Assembly: GCF_030269365.1 (NCBI RefSeq)
Contig: NZ_BSTF01000001.1
Span: 496,001-560,000, forward strand
DNA from: Lentzea sp. NBRC 102530
GTDB taxonomy: Bacteria; Actinomycetota; Actinomycetes; Mycobacteriales; Pseudonocardiaceae
Direction of reading: 5' to 3'
Length of the DNA: 64,000 nt
The notes under the pieces are model-generated. The model was given only the letters and a program-made list of their open reading frames with translations. It did no database searches and was not told the DNA's origin. This document shows, in pieces, positions 1 through 8,573 of this stretch. How positions within the stretch are numbered: position 1 is the stretch's first letter; each line of letters starts with the position of its first letter. Both the position numbers and the translations under genes were made by a program.

Positions 1-115
1 GTTCGACTCGTGATCGTGACCGGGGCGACGGACCGGAGGGCAACCGGCCCGGAAGGAAGTCCTCCGGCGTCGATCTCCGACCGGATCGGCTGCAACCTCC
101 GTGCAGGATGCACAG

Positions 116-352
116 ATGGCGAGCGGCGAAACCACACACCTCCCGCCGGGCCCGCAGAAGTTCTTCCTCGTCACGTCGGGCGTGCAGTGGCCGGAAGGCG
201 TCGAGGCCGGTCTCACGGACATCAAGAAGGCACTGAACGCCTACGCGGAGGTGGAGCGGCACACGGCACGTCCACCCGCCACCCCGCGGTTCGTGAAGGG
301 CACCGGCCCGACGACCGTCGAGGCCCGCGTCCGGCGACCGGAGCGTGACTGA
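116..352 (+). CDS. Short orphan of a CpnT-like/WXG100-type trafficking domain
   Basis: This encodes 78 residues. I chose the ATG at 116 because AGGA lies 7 nt upstream; a GTG at 101 in the same frame has no visible ribosome site. Residues 1-45 resemble the start of the giant effector gene at 26790: both have a T-T-H-L-P-P block followed by Q-K-F-F and a W-P-E about 10 residues later. After about 48 residues the similarity stops and the tail is Arg/Pro-rich. In the giant this segment begins the WXG100-like region of CpnT-type type VII effectors, thought to serve export. Here it is cut off before the membrane and effector parts, so it may be a decayed copy or a small export adaptor. It overlaps the next gene as TGATG, so the two are translationally coupled. 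Confidence 0.6.
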   Translation: MASGETTHLPPGPQKFFLVTSGVQWPEGVEAGLTDIKKALNAYAEVERHTARPPATPRFVKGTGPTTVEARVRRPERD

Positions 353-1071
353 TGCGCGTTCTCCTCGTGGACCACGACAGGACCTCCACCGAGCAGGTCG
401 TCCCGGCGTTGACCGGCCGCGGTTTCACCGTCACCTGGTCGCCGTCCCGCTACGGCGTCCTCGACCTGCTCGCCCGGCACGACGTGGTCCTGCTCGGGTC
501 GGGCGTGCGGGACGTGGCGGGCGCGGACCTGTGCCGCCGCATCCGGAACGCGAGCATCGTGCCGATCGTGGTGGCCTCGGCGTGCGGGGCGGTCAGCGAC
601 TGGATCGCCGCCTTCCAGCACGGAGCCGACGACCACGTCCTGAAGCCCTACGACGTGGACGACCTCATCAGCCGGTTGCAGGCGGTCCGGCTGAGACCCG
701 CCAGACCGGCGGCATCGGCGTTCGACCCGGTCATCGTCATCGGTGACGTCCGGATCGACCTGGTCCTCAACGAGGTCCGCGTGGGCGGCGACCTGATCCC
801 GTTGCCGCGCCTGCAGTTCCAGGTGCTCGTCATGGTGGCGCGGGCACGGGGCGTGATCTGCCCGCGCGACCGGCTCCTGGCGCGGTTGTGGCACGGCCGG
901 CGGGGCCCGGCGGAGCACCGGGCGCTCGACGTCCACGTCTCGGTGCTGCGCAAGCGACTCGGCCGTCCCGAGCTGCTGGAGACCGTGCGCGGAGTGGGGT
1001 TCCGGCTCAACGCACCGGCTCGTGAGGGAAGTCCCGCGCATCGGACGCCATCGCCTGGAGGGGCACCGTGA
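352..1071 (+). CDS. OmpR/PhoB-family response regulator with a degenerate receiver
   Basis: The 239-residue protein has a receiver fold (residues 1-115) and an OmpR-type winged helix (about 125-220, ending R-G-V-G-F-R-L). The acidic pocket (D7, D9), S76 and K98-P99 are present. The phosphoryl acceptor is not: in the strand D-V-V-L-L-x the aspartate position is Gly49. No histidine kinase gene lies nearby. Control is therefore probably phosphorylation-independent, as in other atypical receivers (inference). It is second in an overlapping operon (starts at 352, then 1118, 1594 and 2403) that includes a T7SS-associated protein, so it likely controls the secretion locus. The last 15 residues are a low-complexity tail. 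Confidence 0.85.
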   Translation: MRVLLVDHDRTSTEQVVPALTGRGFTVTWSPSRYGVLDLLARHDVVLLGSGVRDVAGADLCRRIRNASIVPIVVASACGAVSDWIAAFQHGADDHVLKPYDVDDLISRLQAVRLRPARPAASAFDPVIVIGDVRIDLVLNEVRVGGDLIPLPRLQFQVLVMVARARGVICPRDRLLARLWHGRRGPAEHRALDVHVSVLRKRLGRPELLETVRGVGFRLNAPAREGSPAHRTPSPGGAP

Positions 1072-1117
1072 GTTCAGGACACTGTGGACGCGGCCGTCGC
1101 GGAGGAGGGAACACATC

Positions 1118-1594
1118 GTGATCCACACCAGCCGGCCGGTGGCGAACCGCCGGGTCGAATGGCTGCTGCGCGGCGTCCTGGCGCTGGCGTCGCTGGTGTC
1201 GGCGGCGCTGCACGGCATCCTCTGGGTGGTGGTCGGCTCGAGCCCGGTCGGGCCGCTCTTCGCGCTCAACGCGATGTCCGGACTCGCGATCGCCGCCGCC
1301 GTGCTCTCCTGGCGGCACCGGCTGCCGGTGTGGTTCGCGATCGACTTCGGTGTGGCGACCTTCGCCTCCTACGTCCTCGCGACGGTGCAGGGCGTCGGCA
1401 GGCAGTACAACCAGGTGTGGACGCCGCCGGAGATCGCCGGGATGGTCACCGACGTGCTGTGCGTCGTGGTGGGCTTGCTGCTGCTGACCAGGTACCCGCC
1501 GGTGTTCGGCGCCCGGCCCCGGGAAGAGCCCGGCGAGGAGCCGGCGAGCTGCGACTGCGCCCGCTGCACCGGCCTGACCGCGGGCGGCCGGTGA
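1118..1594 (+). CDS. Small four-helix membrane protein, unknown function
   Basis: The start is the GTG at 1118, 7 nt after the strong ribosome site GGAGGAGGGA (1101-1110); an open frame from 1022 is not needed. The product is 158 residues with about four hydrophobic segments (roughly 15-38, 45-60, 66-85 and 107-125) joined by short loops. The C-terminal tail is soluble and contains C-D-C-A-R-C, which could bind a metal or form a thiol pair. It lies between a regulator and an ART-like gene and overlaps the latter as TGATG. I do not recognise a family. Membrane location is clear from hydrophobicity; the role is unknown. Confidence 0.75.
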   Translation: MIHTSRPVANRRVEWLLRGVLALASLVSAALHGILWVVVGSSPVGPLFALNAMSGLAIAAAVLSWRHRLPVWFAIDFGVATFASYVLATVQGVGRQYNQVWTPPEIAGMVTDVLCVVVGLLLLTRYPPVFGARPREEPGEEPASCDCARCTGLTAGGR

Positions 1595-2406
1595 TGGGCG
1601 CACCGGACGAGTCGTGGAGCGGCGGATTTCCCTTGCTCAGCAGCCTGTTGGACCCGCGTGACGTTCCGGCGCCACTCCCGCGCGACGTTCCGATGGCGCC
1701 ACCCTCGCACGACGTCCGGGTGCCGCCACCCCCACCTGCCGGGCCGGCGTTCACACTGCAACTCACTCCGGCTCCTGCCGCCTGCGGCCGTCCGCCGGCC
1801 GGCGGGATCGACGCGGAACGCGCGGAGTTCCGCCGCATCCACAACTCCAGCCCCGAGGACGACGCCGACCTGGACGCCCTGGCCCTGCGGCTCTACCTGG
1901 ACGGACGAGCCCCCGGCCTCGACACGGACCTGCGCAGGGGCGCGTCCGGTCCGCACGTCGCGTTCGCCCGGTGCGCCGCGGCCGCGCTGGCGAGGCTCGC
2001 CCCGCACCGGGGACCGGCGGTGGCGCGGTGCACGCCGTCGGCCTCGGAGTGGGACTTCTGCGCCCCCGGCACCGAACTGACCGAACGGGGCTTCCTGAGC
2101 CTCGGCGCCGACAGCCACCCGATGTCCGGACTCGCCGTCTGGTCGATGTCCGGTCGCCGGATCGGGGACCGGGTCGTCTTCGCGCCGGGCACGAGCTTCC
2201 GCGTGCTGGGGCTGCGGGAGCGCGGTCTGCTGCTCCTGCGCGAACTGGCCGCCGCCGAGGTCGGACGGCCACCGGCGCACATCGAACTCGACGACCTCAC
2301 CCGCCGCGCGCTGGTGCGCTTCGCCGACGCACCGAGCCAGACCGACGAGTGGCCCCCGGCCAGCCACGTGCCGGGCTTCGTCACGAACCGAGGAGCACCC
2401 CGATGA
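1594..2406 (+). CDS. ADP-ribosyltransferase-fold protein, catalytic glutamates not evident
   Basis: The 270-residue protein starts at an ATG overlapping the previous stop. Residues 20-70 are Pro-rich. Residues 75-215 follow the layout of arginine-type ADP-ribosyltransferases: an Arg strand (V-A-R-C, R145), then A-P-G-T-E-L-T-E-R-G-F-L-S-L (157-170, where active enzymes have F-L-S-T-S), then W-S-M-S-G, then a strand with F-A-P-G-T-S-F-R-V (196-204). In active members an E-x-E precedes that last block; here it is G-D-R, so classical ART activity is doubtful. It shares this plan with the C-terminal domain of the gene at 8615. No signal peptide is seen. It may be a catalytically inert binding partner of the secretion system (inference). 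Confidence 0.55.
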   Translation: MGAPDESWSGGFPLLSSLLDPRDVPAPLPRDVPMAPPSHDVRVPPPPPAGPAFTLQLTPAPAACGRPPAGGIDAERAEFRRIHNSSPEDDADLDALALRLYLDGRAPGLDTDLRRGASGPHVAFARCAAAALARLAPHRGPAVARCTPSASEWDFCAPGTELTERGFLSLGADSHPMSGLAVWSMSGRRIGDRVVFAPGTSFRVLGLRERGLLLLRELAAAEVGRPPAHIELDDLTRRALVRFADAPSQTDEWPPASHVPGFVTNRGAPR

Positions 2407-2912
2407 CCGAAGAGCATGCCGAACCGCAGCTGCTGCTGCTCATCGACCCGGCCCAGGACCCCGAACAGGAACCGCCGTGGGAGTCCGTGCTGGGCGCTTG
2501 GCCGGTGGACGCCGACGGCGTGCGCGGCCGGTTCCAGCCCAACCCGATCTACCAGCCCTCCGTGCCGGACGGGCCGCTCGACCCGGTCGACGCGGTGCTG
2601 CGCGCGATGCTCTCCGACGACGAGGCGGTGCAGGAGCTGAAGCCCGCACTGCGAGATGTGCTGCTGTCCATCGCCGTGGACGAGACCTCGACGGCGCTGG
2701 TCCGGCCCGGCCCGGACGGCGGGGCGGTGGTGCTCGTCGCGACCGCGCACGGGCACCGCGCACACGTGGAATCGCCCGCGTGGCTGGACGTCACGGTCGA
2801 GGAGCTCGCGAAGGCGTTGCCCGCAGGCGGGGTCGACGTGCTGATCAACTCGGGCTCCCCGGCGTCGCTGCGGCTGAGCGCCGACGCGATCCGCGACGCC
2901 GCCGGGGAGTGA
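2403..2912 (+). CDS. Type VII secretion system-associated protein (first paralogue)
   Basis: The 169-residue soluble protein starts at an ATG overlapping the upstream stop (ATGA). It is clearly paralogous to the gene at 45230: both begin with L-L-L-x-D-P, then a V-x-G-x-W strand, then F-Q-x-N-P-x-Y-x-P-S, then D-P-V-D-A-x-L-R, and end in a Leu-Ile-Asn-x-G motif followed by A-x-R-L. These features fit the small actinobacterial proteins annotated as T7SS-associated near orphan type VII genes; I assign that from memory of the family. It is the last gene of the 116-2912 operon. Its stop codon abuts that of the convergent cold-shock gene (TGATCA at 2910-2915). Confidence 0.6.
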   Translation: MTEEHAEPQLLLLIDPAQDPEQEPPWESVLGAWPVDADGVRGRFQPNPIYQPSVPDGPLDPVDAVLRAMLSDDEAVQELKPALRDVLLSIAVDETSTALVRPGPDGGAVVLVATAHGHRAHVESPAWLDVTVEELAKALPAGGVDVLINSGSPASLRLSADAIRDAAGE

Positions 2913-3281
2913 TCAGTCCCGCACCCAGCCTGCCGACCTCGCCAGAGCCACCACCGTGCGCCGCACCTCGAGGAGTTGCTGGGCGGTCAGCGTCGGGATC
3001 GCCACGAGAAGCCGTTCGGTGAGCTCGGTCGTCAGCGCCGGCTCCGTCGACACGCGCGAGTCGCAGATGCTGACCTGGGTCGCTTTCGGCCCGCGTTCCC
3101 CCTTCGCCGCGACGAACTCGACGCGCAGCCCGTTCGCCACCAGCCGTTTGTCGAAGGTGAGGTCGTTGACGTGGACGAAGACGTCCTCGCCGCCGTCATC
3201 GGGTGCGAGGAAGCCGAAGCCCCGCAACTCGTCGTAACTGATGACCCTCCCGGTCAGCGGCAACACTGCCTCCTCAGCCAC
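2913..3281 (-). CDS. Cold-shock-domain protein with a helical C-terminal extension
   Basis: Residues 8-72 are a cold shock domain: G-R-V-I-S-Y-D, the RNP1-like G-F-G-F-L-A-P-D, the RNP2-like D-V-F-V-H-V-N-D-L, and a final A-T-Q-V strand. Such domains bind single-stranded RNA or DNA. At 122 residues it is nearly twice the length of a typical CspA; the extra C-terminal half is predicted helical and resembles no domain I know. The start codon lies 8 nt inside the 3' end of the LuxR regulator gene (3274-5973), so the two are co-transcribed and probably coupled. That pairing suggests a post-transcriptional role in the same regulatory circuit (inference). Confidence 0.85.
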   Translation of the reverse strand: MAEEAVLPLTGRVISYDELRGFGFLAPDDGGEDVFVHVNDLTFDKRLVANGLRVEFVAAKGERGPKATQVSICDSRVSTEPALTTELTERLLVAIPTLTAQQLLEVRRTVVALARSAGWVRD

Positions 3282-5973
3282 GCCCGGTTCCCCGGGCGGT
3301 CAGCGCCTCGTCCAGGATCGCCTGGGAGAGCTCGATCCTGGACGTCAGGCCGTGTCGGGCGAACAACCGGCTCAACCGGCCTTCGACGCTCTTGTCGCTC
3401 GTGCGGAGCGTCGCCGCGATCTGCTTGTTGCTGAGTCCTTCGGCGGCCAGCACGGTCAGCAGGTACTCGTTCTCGGCGACGGCCTCCTGCCGTCCGGGGA
3501 CGGTTACGCCGAGTTCGCGCATCAGGTTGCGGGCTCGTGCCCGGTAGAGGAACGCGCCCAGCTCACCCAGTTCGGCGTAGACCGGGCCGAGCAACGTGGC
3601 CGGTGCGGCGCCGTGCTTGACGAGCCTGGCGCGGATGACAGCGCTCTCACCGGGGTGGTCGCGGTCCTGGACGCGCCGCAGGCACTCCTGGGCCGCTGCG
3701 GCGTCCCTGCCGACGACGGCGCGGACGAACGCCGCGTGCATGAGCACCCGGCTCGTGGGCATGGTGGCCGCGAGTTCTTCCACGGCGCGCAGGCCTTCTT
3801 CGGCCGTGCCGGCGGCACCGGTGTCGAGGGCGAGGTCGACGAGCTCCGCCCAGCCCAGGTCGGCGCCCACCAGCAGAGCTCGGCCGGCGGCGTCGTGCAG
3901 GGTGGTGCGCAGGCGTGAGATCGCTCCCTCGGTGTCACCCAGCGCCCGGTCGACCAGTCCCTCTGCCAGGTCGAGCAGGTGCGCCAGCACCGGGGTCGTG
4001 GTCCGCGCGGCGGCCAGCAGCTTCCTGGCCGTCAGCACTTTTCCCTGCGCCACCAACGCGGAGACGGTCGCGTGGTGCATCCCGGCGGTGCCCACGTCGA
4101 AGCTGCACGCGGACCCGTCCGCCACCCCGCGCCGCGCGGTCTCGGCCGCCACGTCGAACTGCCCGCGCAACGCCGCGGCCATCGCCTGGTCGCTGCTCTG
4201 CATCCGGTGCCAGTCAAGGCCTTCCTCGATCAGCAGCTTGTCGGCCCGGTCGAGGTCACCCATGACCAGCAACGCGGTGACGTGTGCGGTGACGTGGTCG
4301 AGGCGGTGGTGCGAGCTGGTGCGCGGCGGCCAGCCCGCCCTGCTCTCCAGGCTCTGCTCGAACTCCTGCGGGCGGCCCTGCCAGAGTTCGGTCATGGTGC
4401 GCAGCAACTGGCTCAGCGTGCCGCCGGACGAGCCGGACACCAGCACGCCCGCCTCCTGCCAGCGGTCGAGCATGCCGAACGCCAGCGCGCTGGTGACGGC
4501 CGTCGGCGGGAACGGTTCCGTCGTGGTGCGTTCGGCCAGGCCCCGCAGCACTTCGACGTCGCCCAGGCTGCTCAACGCGTAGACGGCCATCGCCTGCAGG
4601 TCCTGCACGGTGTCGGCGGTCAGCTGGTCGCGGTACTCGGTGAGCAGCAGCTGTGCGCCCCGCAGGCTGCGTTCGTGGTCGCCGTGGACGTGGCAGGCGG
4701 AGGTGTGCCGCAGCAGCACCGCCGAGCGCTGGGCGCGGTCGTCCGACAGTTCGGTCGCGGCGCTCAGCCAGCGTTGCGCGAGGTCGGCGCGGGCCGTCTC
4801 CGACCTGCTCAGCAGCTCACCGAGAGCCCGCCGCGCGTCGACGAGCCTGCCCGCGTCGGCCACGAGGTTCGTGAAGTGGTCCTCGTCCGTGCACGTGGCG
4901 GTGCCGTTCCAGACCGACGTCACGGCTTGGGCGGCGAGGTGCCGCCGTTCGAACGGGCCTCGCGCGGCGACGAGCGCCTCGGCGACCAGGGGGATCTGGA
5001 ACCGCCACGACGCACCGTTCAGACCGCGGTGCAGGACGCCCTCGGCGCGCAGGACGTCGATCAGCCGTTCGACCTGGGGCAGCGGGAGGTTCAGCGCGGC
5101 ACCGGCGAGTGCGGGCACGGCGGTGCCGAACGGGGCGAGCGTGGCGACCGCCTTCGCCACGGCCCACGCGTCGGGGCCGAGTTCGCGGACGGCGCGCAGC
5201 AGCGGCCCGCAGGGGAGCGCGCCGCTGGGGCTCGGCGCGGCCACCAGGTACGCCCGCTGGTCGACCACGCGGATCGCCCGGTCGGCGCTGAGCTGGTCGA
5301 GCGTCTCGCCCACCGCGGCGGGAATCCCGCGGCTGAGCCTGCGCACGTGGGCCGCGAGCGCGTCGTCCGGCACGGCCTGCAGCGCGAGTGCCGTCGTGCG
5401 GCGGACCTCGTCGGGGCGCAGTGGCCGCAGCCGGACGGACTCCACCAGTCCGGCCCGCCGCAGCCGGGCGGCAGCGGCACCGCCCGCCATGCCCGGGGCG
5501 GGGGTGCGGGTGGTGATCACGCAGTTCAGCGGGCTGTCCGCGAGCTGGTGGACCAACGCCTCCAGCACGGCGAGCGAATCGGGGTCGATCCACTGCACGT
5601 CGTCGATCAGCAGCACCGGTCTCGGTCCGGATCTCCTCAACGCGGCCGCCGCCGAGGTGGCCGCGCTCCGCGCGACGTCGGGTTTGCCGGCGGCGCCGAC
5701 GACCGGGCCGAGCGAGGCCCAGAGCGACTCGGAGCGCACAGGCCCGCGCAGGCCGACCGTCGAGTCGTGGGGTGATGTCGCGTCGGGGAGGGTGAACCGC
5801 GCGGGCATCGCGTTGCCGTCGCTGGTGAACCGCATGGCGGTGACGTGGCGGCCGTCGGCGGTCAGCAGGGCGCTCAGCCGGGCGAGCAGCTGGGTGCGGC
5901 CGACGCCCGCCGGCCCGGTGACGGACACCAGGGGCGTGCGCGCGGCACGGATGGTGTCGAGGATCTCGTCCAC
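3274..5973 (-). CDS. Large LuxR-family ATPase regulator (LAL/MalT type)
   Basis: The 899-residue protein has an N-terminal STAND-type ATPase, a long helical repeat region with TPR character (about 350-800) and a C-terminal LuxR helix-turn-helix (about 825-885, with E-G-L-S-N-K-Q-I-A-A-T-L and S-V-E-G-R-L-S-R-L-F). The P-loop reads G-P-A-G-V-G-R-T, so the usual Walker A lysine is Arg26. The Walker B is intact (V-L-L-I-D-D-V-Q-W). Nucleotide hydrolysis may be weakened while binding persists (inference). The gene is divergent from the beta-helix/AAA gene across 5974-6172 and overlaps the downstream cold-shock gene. It resembles the LuxR gene at 57624 in layout. It probably binds the shared intergenic region, but the target is not proven. 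Confidence 0.85.
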   Translation of the reverse strand: MDEILDTIRAARTPLVSVTGPAGVGRTQLLARLSALLTADGRHVTAMRFTSDGNAMPARFTLPDATSPHDSTVGLRGPVRSESLWASLGPVVGAAGKPDVARSAATSAAAALRRSGPRPVLLIDDVQWIDPDSLAVLEALVHQLADSPLNCVITTRTPAPGMAGGAAAARLRRAGLVESVRLRPLRPDEVRRTTALALQAVPDDALAAHVRRLSRGIPAAVGETLDQLSADRAIRVVDQRAYLVAAPSPSGALPCGPLLRAVRELGPDAWAVAKAVATLAPFGTAVPALAGAALNLPLPQVERLIDVLRAEGVLHRGLNGASWRFQIPLVAEALVAARGPFERRHLAAQAVTSVWNGTATCTDEDHFTNLVADAGRLVDARRALGELLSRSETARADLAQRWLSAATELSDDRAQRSAVLLRHTSACHVHGDHERSLRGAQLLLTEYRDQLTADTVQDLQAMAVYALSSLGDVEVLRGLAERTTTEPFPPTAVTSALAFGMLDRWQEAGVLVSGSSGGTLSQLLRTMTELWQGRPQEFEQSLESRAGWPPRTSSHHRLDHVTAHVTALLVMGDLDRADKLLIEEGLDWHRMQSSDQAMAAALRGQFDVAAETARRGVADGSACSFDVGTAGMHHATVSALVAQGKVLTARKLLAAARTTTPVLAHLLDLAEGLVDRALGDTEGAISRLRTTLHDAAGRALLVGADLGWAELVDLALDTGAAGTAEEGLRAVEELAATMPTSRVLMHAAFVRAVVGRDAAAAQECLRRVQDRDHPGESAVIRARLVKHGAAPATLLGPVYAELGELGAFLYRARARNLMRELGVTVPGRQEAVAENEYLLTVLAAEGLSNKQIAATLRTSDKSVEGRLSRLFARHGLTSRIELSQAILDEALTARGTGRG

Positions 5974-6084
5974 ATCCCGATCATCGGCAAGGCTGCGGCC
6001 CTGTCGAGGGACTCGCCCGGGGCAGGGCGTTTTGAGTCGGCCACTGTGCCCTAAGTGCTTTTGTCCCGGCGTTCCCGCAGTGGC

Positions 6085-6103
6085 GTAGAGGTTTTGTGGA
6101 GTC
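6085..6103 (+). promoter_or_regulatory. Shared 19-nt promoter-region motif, copy 1
   Basis: The sequence GTAGAGGTTTTGTGGAGTC lies 69 nt upstream of the GTG at 6173. It differs at one base from the copy at 57548-57566 and at four from the copy at 45884-45902. It could be an operator or part of an atypical promoter. The intergenic region 5974-6172 also serves the divergent LuxR regulator. Confidence 0.55.
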
Positions 6104-6172
6104 TGGCTTGATCACCTGGACGCGGGCCTGGTCGTGCGCGGTCTTGGCCCGCGGACTGCTGAGGAGCCGGAA

Positions 6173-8569
6173 GTGAGCCAGAACGTCATCAGGGTCACCC
6201 AGACGCCGGGACACGGACATGCCCGTGTCGGCGACGCGGTGGCCGGTGCGCCGCCGGGAGCGCTCATCCTCGTCGGCCCGGGGCGCTACACCGAGAACAT
6301 CGTGCTGTCGAAACCGGTGACCATCACCGCGGAGGAAGGGCCGGGCACGGTCCACCTCGTCGCGTCGTCCGGTCCTGTGGTGGCGTTGAACGCCGAGTCC
6401 GCGTCGCTCAACGGCGTGACCGTGACGTGCTCGGACGTGGAGAGCCCGGCGGTGGTCGTCGCGCGCGGCCAGCTCGGCCTGAACGAGTGCGTGCTCGCCT
6501 CCGACGGCTGGACGACGGTGTTCGCGGCGGGGGAGGGAACCCTGCTGATGCGCGACTGCGCGGTGAGCAACGGAGCAGGGGCGGGCGTCGTGGTGACCTC
6601 GCCGCAGGGCAGCGTGCTGGAGTCGTGCCGGATCGAGGACCTGGGCACGTCGGGTGTCGTCGTCGCCGACGAAGGCGCGGTGCGGCTGCGGTTCTGCAGC
6701 GTCCGCAACGCCGTGGGCAACGGGATCTGCCTCAACGGGCGCGGCCGGTTGGCCGCCGAGGACACCACGATCTCGGTGACCGGCAAGCCCGCCGTGGCGG
6801 TGGAGCAGGAAGCGGGGTTGACGGCGACGCGGCTGACCGTCTCCGGGTCGGACAGCGTCGGGTTCTACCTGGCGGGCACCGGTCCGATCGCGCTCGAGGA
6901 GTGCGTGGTCGAGGGGTCCGGCGCCGACGGCTTCTTCGTCGACGAGCAGGCCGCTCCCTCGTTGCGCGGGTGCCGGGTGCAGGGGGCGCGGGGAGGCGGC
7001 ATGCACTTCACCGCGCGCTCGACCGGAACCGTCAGCGGGTGCGAGGTGTCCGAAGTGGACGGCGCCGGGCTGGTGGTGGTCGACCGGAGCAGTCCCGAGT
7101 TCGACCAGCTGACCGTCTCGGGCTGCGGGTCGGCAGGGGTGAGCGTGGCGGAGAGCGCGGAGCCGTTCTTCCGGCGGTTGCGGGTCGTCGGCAGCGACGG
7201 GGCGGCCGTCGAGTTCCACGGAGCAGCCCGCGGCACCGTCGAGAACCTCGAGATCGACGGCAGCGGCTACGCCGGTCTGGTGGTGGCGGACGGGGCCCGC
7301 CTGACCGCGAGCGGTGTGAGCGTGCGCGGTACCGCCGACGCCGGGGTCAAGGTCGTCGGAGCGGCGCTCTCGCTGGCCGACAGCGCGATCGTCGGTGCCG
7401 GTGCCGAGGGCGTGCACGCCGGTGAGGGCGCCGACCTGTCCCTGGTGCGGTGCCGCGTGCAGAACAGCGCCGGTGCCGGATGTCTTTTCACCGCGGGGTC
7501 TTCCGGCACGGTGACCGAGTCGGAGTTCTCCTCCGGCAGCTCCGACGGCATCCGCATCGACACCGACGAGGCCGTGCGCATCTCCGGCTGCACCGTGCGG
7601 GACAACCACGGCAGCGGCGTCCGGCAGATCCGGCCGGGCACCGGGATCGAGGTCCTGGACCTGATCTCCGGCGGCAACCTCACCCCCGACGCGTTCGGCA
7701 CCGCCGCGACCGCCGATCCCGGACCGTCCGCTCCCGTCGCCGCCGCGCCGCGTTCCTCCGCCGGAGATCCTCTCGCGGACCTGCAGGAACTGGTCGGGCT
7801 CGCGGGCGTCAAGCGCGAGGTGACCTCGCTGATCAACCTGAACAAGATGGCGAAGCGCCGCGAGGACGCCGGGCTGTCGGTGCCGCCGATGGCCCGCCAC
7901 CTCGTCTTCGCCGGAGCGCCGGGCACGGGCAAGACGACCGTCGCCCGCCTCTACGGCCAGGTGCTGGCGCAGCTGGGCGTGCTGCGCAAGGGACATCTCG
8001 TCGAGGTGGCCCGCGCGGACCTCGTCGCGCAGATCATCGGCGGCACGGCGATCAAGACCACGGAGGCGTTCAACACCGCGCTGGGCGGCGTGCTGTTCAT
8101 CGACGAGGCCTACACGCTCAGCAACAGCAAGGGCGGCAACGGACCCGACTTCGGCCGCGAGGCGATCGACACGCTGGTCAAGCTGATGGAGGACCACCGC
8201 GAGGACGTCGTCGTCATCGCCGCGGGCTACTCCGCCGACATGTCGCGCTTCCTGGAGTCCAACCCCGGTATGGAGTCCCGCTTCAGCCGCACCATCGAGT
8301 TCGCCAACTACACCGCCGACGAGCTCGTCACGATCGTCCGCTCGCAGTGCTCGAGGCACGACTACCGGCTCGACGGCGCCGCCGCCGACGTGCTGCTGCA
8401 GTACTTCGAGGAGATCCCCAAGGACGGGACCTTCGGCAACGGCCGCACGGCCAGGCGGGTCTTCGAGCGCATGGTCGACCGCCAGGCCTCGCGCCTGGCC
8501 GAGTCCGCCGAGGCGACAGCGGCCGAGTTGAGCCTGCTGACCGCCGCCGACCTGGAGACCATCAGCTGA
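6173..8569 (+). CDS. Beta-helix/AAA+ ATPase fusion (EccA/CbbX-type ATPase)
   Basis: The GTG at 6173 follows GAGGAG (6161-6166) by 6 nt and gives 798 residues; an upstream ATG at 6134 is less likely. Residues 1-510 are a right-handed parallel beta-helix with regular repeats of about 23 residues of the form G-x-G-V-x-V-x-x-x-A and alternating Cys and Ser turns. A Pro/Ala linker follows. Residues 535-798 form an AAA+ ATPase of the CbbX/SpoVK/EccA group with G-A-P-G-T-G-K-T (K587), Walker B L-F-I-D-E-A (D644-E645) and sensor/Arg-finger region M-E-S-R-F-S-R. In ESX systems EccA is a cytosolic AAA+ protein acting on substrates. Here the TPR half of EccA is replaced by a beta-helix. It leads the operon that contains mycP. 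Confidence 0.85.
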   Translation: MSQNVIRVTQTPGHGHARVGDAVAGAPPGALILVGPGRYTENIVLSKPVTITAEEGPGTVHLVASSGPVVALNAESASLNGVTVTCSDVESPAVVVARGQLGLNECVLASDGWTTVFAAGEGTLLMRDCAVSNGAGAGVVVTSPQGSVLESCRIEDLGTSGVVVADEGAVRLRFCSVRNAVGNGICLNGRGRLAAEDTTISVTGKPAVAVEQEAGLTATRLTVSGSDSVGFYLAGTGPIALEECVVEGSGADGFFVDEQAAPSLRGCRVQGARGGGMHFTARSTGTVSGCEVSEVDGAGLVVVDRSSPEFDQLTVSGCGSAGVSVAESAEPFFRRLRVVGSDGAAVEFHGAARGTVENLEIDGSGYAGLVVADGARLTASGVSVRGTADAGVKVVGAALSLADSAIVGAGAEGVHAGEGADLSLVRCRVQNSAGAGCLFTAGSSGTVTESEFSSGSSDGIRIDTDEAVRISGCTVRDNHGSGVRQIRPGTGIEVLDLISGGNLTPDAFGTAATADPGPSAPVAAAPRSSAGDPLADLQELVGLAGVKREVTSLINLNKMAKRREDAGLSVPPMARHLVFAGAPGTGKTTVARLYGQVLAQLGVLRKGHLVEVARADLVAQIIGGTAIKTTEAFNTALGGVLFIDEAYTLSNSKGGNGPDFGREAIDTLVKLMEDHREDVVVIAAGYSADMSRFLESNPGMESRFSRTIEFANYTADELVTIVRSQCSRHDYRLDGAAADVLLQYFEEIPKDGTFGNGRTARRVFERMVDRQASRLAESAEATAAELSLLTAADLETIS

Positions 8570-8573
8570 CCCT

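Noticed and set aside
10-348. 112-codon frame at the left edge
   Set aside because: Arg/Gly/Pro-rich shadow frame; the overlapping frame from 116 has recognisable similarity to the giant-effector head.
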